From positions 1-6,979 of the forward strand of contig JAQGJI010000018.1 in NCBI GenBank assembly GCA_028290685.1: a DNA stretch of 6,979 nucleotides, given 5' to 3'. The notes beneath the pieces are model-generated. The model had not been told where the DNA came from. It did not search any database and saw nothing but the letters and a program-made list of their open reading frames with translations. This document shows, piece by piece, positions 5,853 to 6,979 of this stretch (its first letter is position 1; each line of letters opens with the position of its first letter). The stretch is from Devosia sp. (GTDB lineage Bacteria; Pseudomonadota; Alphaproteobacteria; Rhizobiales; Devosiaceae). A program made the translations under genes and the position numbers.

Positions 5853-5878
5853 GCGCTCATCACTCGTCGTGATCGCGC
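5853..5878. repeat. Interrupted inverted repeat upstream of rpsB
   Basis: On the plus strand GCGC (5853-5856) and ATCAC (5859-5863) pair with GTGAT (5869-5873) and GCGC (5875-5878) around a 5-nt loop, with a small internal loop between the two stem parts. No U-tract follows in either direction. Confidence 0.45.
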
Positions 5879-5953
5879 TCTGGCGGGGCGACGAGGCGAT
5901 TGTGAGGGAGAATTTTGGTGGGGGAAAAGGGATAAACGAGGCGTGTTGTGGAT

Positions 5954-5969
5954 GCGGGAGAGCCCCCGC
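5954..5969 (-). terminator. Weak terminator-like hairpin after the NYN gene
   Basis: GCGGGG pairs with UCCCGC around the loop GCUC in the transcript, 9 nt after the stop codon at 5979. Only scattered short T-runs follow (TTTATCCCTTTT some 25-35 nt on), so it is at best a weak intrinsic terminator. Confidence 0.35.
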
Positions 5970-5978
5970 CTAGCCTAT

Positions 5979-6755
5979 TCACGGTGTTATTTTCAGCTTC
6001 ACAACGACCGACTGGCCTGGCCCGCGCGTGACATCCAGAATTCCGGACGCCGTAGCCAGATCCGAAAGCCGGGCAAAGCCAAAATTGCGGGCGTCGAAAT
6101 CTGGGGACTGCTTGGCCAGATGCGATCCAACCTGCCCGAGGTTTGCGTGGCCGTCCTCATCGGCCGATGCCTGCACGGCTGTTGCCAACATCTTGAGCGC
6201 CACCTTATCCAGGACGGGGGTTTTGATTGCAGGCCTTGCCGGCTTTTCGACCGGAACGACCTTGGTGGCGATCTTGTCCACCAATCTGGTGGTTCCGTCG
6301 GCTTCCGATGCTGCACCACTTAAAACATCGACATAGATAAACTTGTCACAAGCGGTGATGAACGGGCGCGGAGTCTTGCGCTCGCCAAACCCGTAGACGG
6401 TAGTCCCCTGCTCGCGCAGCCGGGCCGCGAGGCGTGCGAAATCGCTGTCACTGGAGACGATACAGAAGCCGGAGAACCGGCCAGTGTAGAGCAGGTCCAT
6501 GGCGTCGATAATCATGGCCCCGTCGGTGGCGTTCTTGCCAGTGGTATAAGCAAACTGCTGCACCGGTTGCAGGGAATGCTCCAACAGGCAGTCCTTCCAC
6601 CCCTTAAGGTTTGTGCCGGTCCAATCACCATACACCCGCTTGACGCTAGCCACGCCATAATTGGCAACCTCCGCCAAAAGCCCTGAAATGATCTTGGGCG
6701 AAGCGTTGTCGCCGTCAATCAGGATGGCGAGTGTTCCAGGTGTCTTGCCTAGCAT
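5979..6755 (-). CDS. NYN-domain putative RNase with C-terminal OST-HTH/LOTUS domain
   Basis: Predicted cytosolic RNA-binding nuclease of the PIN-like NYN (LabA/DUF88) superfamily. Residues 8-145 form the NYN domain: a hydrophobic strand leading to IDGDN at 13-17 (D14, D16), a conserved GKNATDGAMIIDAMDLL segment at 73-89 (D78, D84) and VSSDSDF at 100-106 (D103, D105), together giving the acidic metal-binding set expected of an active nuclease. A Pro/Lys/Val-rich linker (about 148-182) leads to an OST-HTH/LOTUS winged-helix domain at about 183-256, with the hallmark pattern LGQVGSHL, then PDFDARNFGFARLSDL and a final beta strand VVVKLK. Domain order NYN then OST-HTH is a recognised bacterial architecture, related in parts to eukaryotic MARF1, but its RNA targets are unknown. 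The start has AAGGGG about 8 nt upstream. It lies 36 bp after dnaE, probably cotranscribed. Domains are confident; biochemical role is inferred. Confidence 0.9.
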   Translation of the reverse strand: MLGKTPGTLAILIDGDNASPKIISGLLAEVANYGVASVKRVYGDWTGTNLKGWKDCLLEHSLQPVQQFAYTTGKNATDGAMIIDAMDLLYTGRFSGFCIVSSDSDFARLAARLREQGTTVYGFGERKTPRPFITACDKFIYVDVLSGAASEADGTTRLVDKIATKVVPVEKPARPAIKTPVLDKVALKMLATAVQASADEDGHANLGQVGSHLAKQSPDFDARNFGFARLSDLATASGILDVTRGPGQSVVVKLKITP

Positions 6756-6791
6756 TGCGTCGCCCCTTCCGGAGCACGGCTGTCCACAGCA

Positions 6792-6979
6792 TCAATGAAA
6801 CCGCACATCCGTTACGCCCTCCAGGGCCTTGATTCCGCCTGCCACTTCGGCTGTCAGCCTGTAGGTGCCGGGGAGTTCAATCTCGTATTCCTTGGCGCCG
6901 CCATCGCGGATGACGACGAAGTTCACGCTCCCCTCCCCGCCCCGCTTGAGCTGGGCGCCGATGGAGCTGAGGGCTTTTT
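6792..6979 (-). CDS. dnaE: DNA polymerase III alpha subunit, C-terminal end (cut by window edge)
   Basis: Only the last 61 residues and the TGA (6792-6794) lie in the window; the frame is open to the right edge. The sequence reads ALSSIGAQLKRGGEGSVNFV at its start, then a strand-rich stretch with KEYEIELPGTYRLTAEVAGG and a final IKALEGVTDVRFH. The pattern of a strand, 'EIELPG.Y.L...V.G.IKAL.GV..V' and stop matches the extreme C-terminal domain of alphaproteobacterial DnaE, the replicative polymerase, in the region following the OB fold that contacts the tau clamp-loader subunit. The identification rests on recognition of this short tail and on its place upstream of rpsB, which I recall in related genomes. 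The catalytic PHP and polymerase domains are outside the window. Confidence 0.75.
   Translation of the reverse strand, partial: KALSSIGAQLKRGGEGSVNFVVIRDGGAKEYEIELPGTYRLTAEVAGGIKALEGVTDVRFH

Larger units (their letters stand above)
5604..5978 (-). other. Gene-free control region between the NYN gene and rpsB
   Basis: These 375 bp hold no open frame I would call a gene. From the NYN-gene side they contain a GC-rich stem-loop just after its stop (5954-5969), a stretch with short pyrimidine runs, a cluster of inverted repeats (5853-5878 and 5792-5836), the rpsB promoter (5742-5770) and a structured rpsB leader (5604-5735). The small reading frames crossing this region on either strand overlap these elements and resemble no family I know. 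Confidence 0.7.

Noticed and set aside
5758..5973. 71-codon plus-strand frame upstream of rpsB
   Set aside because: It overlaps the promoter -35 element and the inverted-repeat cluster; the translation has no recognisable features.

Overview
This window is a stretch of conserved core genome from an alphaproteobacterium, probably Hyphomicrobiales-like. The evidence is the gene order dnaE-(NYN gene)-rpsB-tsf-pyrH-frr-uppS-cdsA-rseP, the GC-rich codon use and the character of the proteins. Genus cannot be fixed from the sequence alone. Every gene I can support lies on the minus strand, so transcription runs from the right end of the window (6979) to the left (1).

Reading in the direction of transcription: 6792-6979 is the last 61 residues of the DNA polymerase III alpha subunit (dnaE). 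After 36 bp comes a NYN-domain putative RNase with a C-terminal OST-HTH/LOTUS RNA-binding domain (5979-6755). A 375-bp gene-free region follows (5604-5978). It holds several inverted repeats, a good sigma-70-type promoter (TTGCCA, 17 bp, TATATC) and a structured leader of about 130 nt for rpsB. Next are rpsB (S2), tsf (EF-Ts) and pyrH (UMP kinase), separated by gaps of 63 and 192 bp that each contain GC-rich stem-loops. Then come the tightly packed frr (ribosome recycling factor), uppS (undecaprenyl diphosphate synthase), cdsA (CDP-diacylglycerol synthase) and the first 213 residues of rseP (site-2 intramembrane protease), which runs off the left edge.

The operon links translation (S2, EF-Ts, RRF), pyrimidine nucleotide supply (UMP kinase) and envelope building (the lipid carrier for peptidoglycan and LPS, phospholipid precursor, envelope-stress protease). 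The gaps from pyrH to rseP are 18, 29, -4 and 33 bp, which suggests one transcript with translational coupling at uppS-cdsA, where cdsA starts with TTG inside a TTGA overlap.

Most of the window is ordinary. The points worth a second look are: dxr, usually found between cdsA and rseP in this cluster, is absent; the NYN/OST-HTH gene sits between dnaE and rpsB; there is a dense set of inverted repeats just upstream of the rpsB promoter; the rpsB leader has mutually exclusive pairings; and strong hairpins without a U-tract occupy both tsf-flanking gaps. I see no mobile element, CRISPR array, tRNA or rRNA, and no clear sign of a novel multi-gene system.
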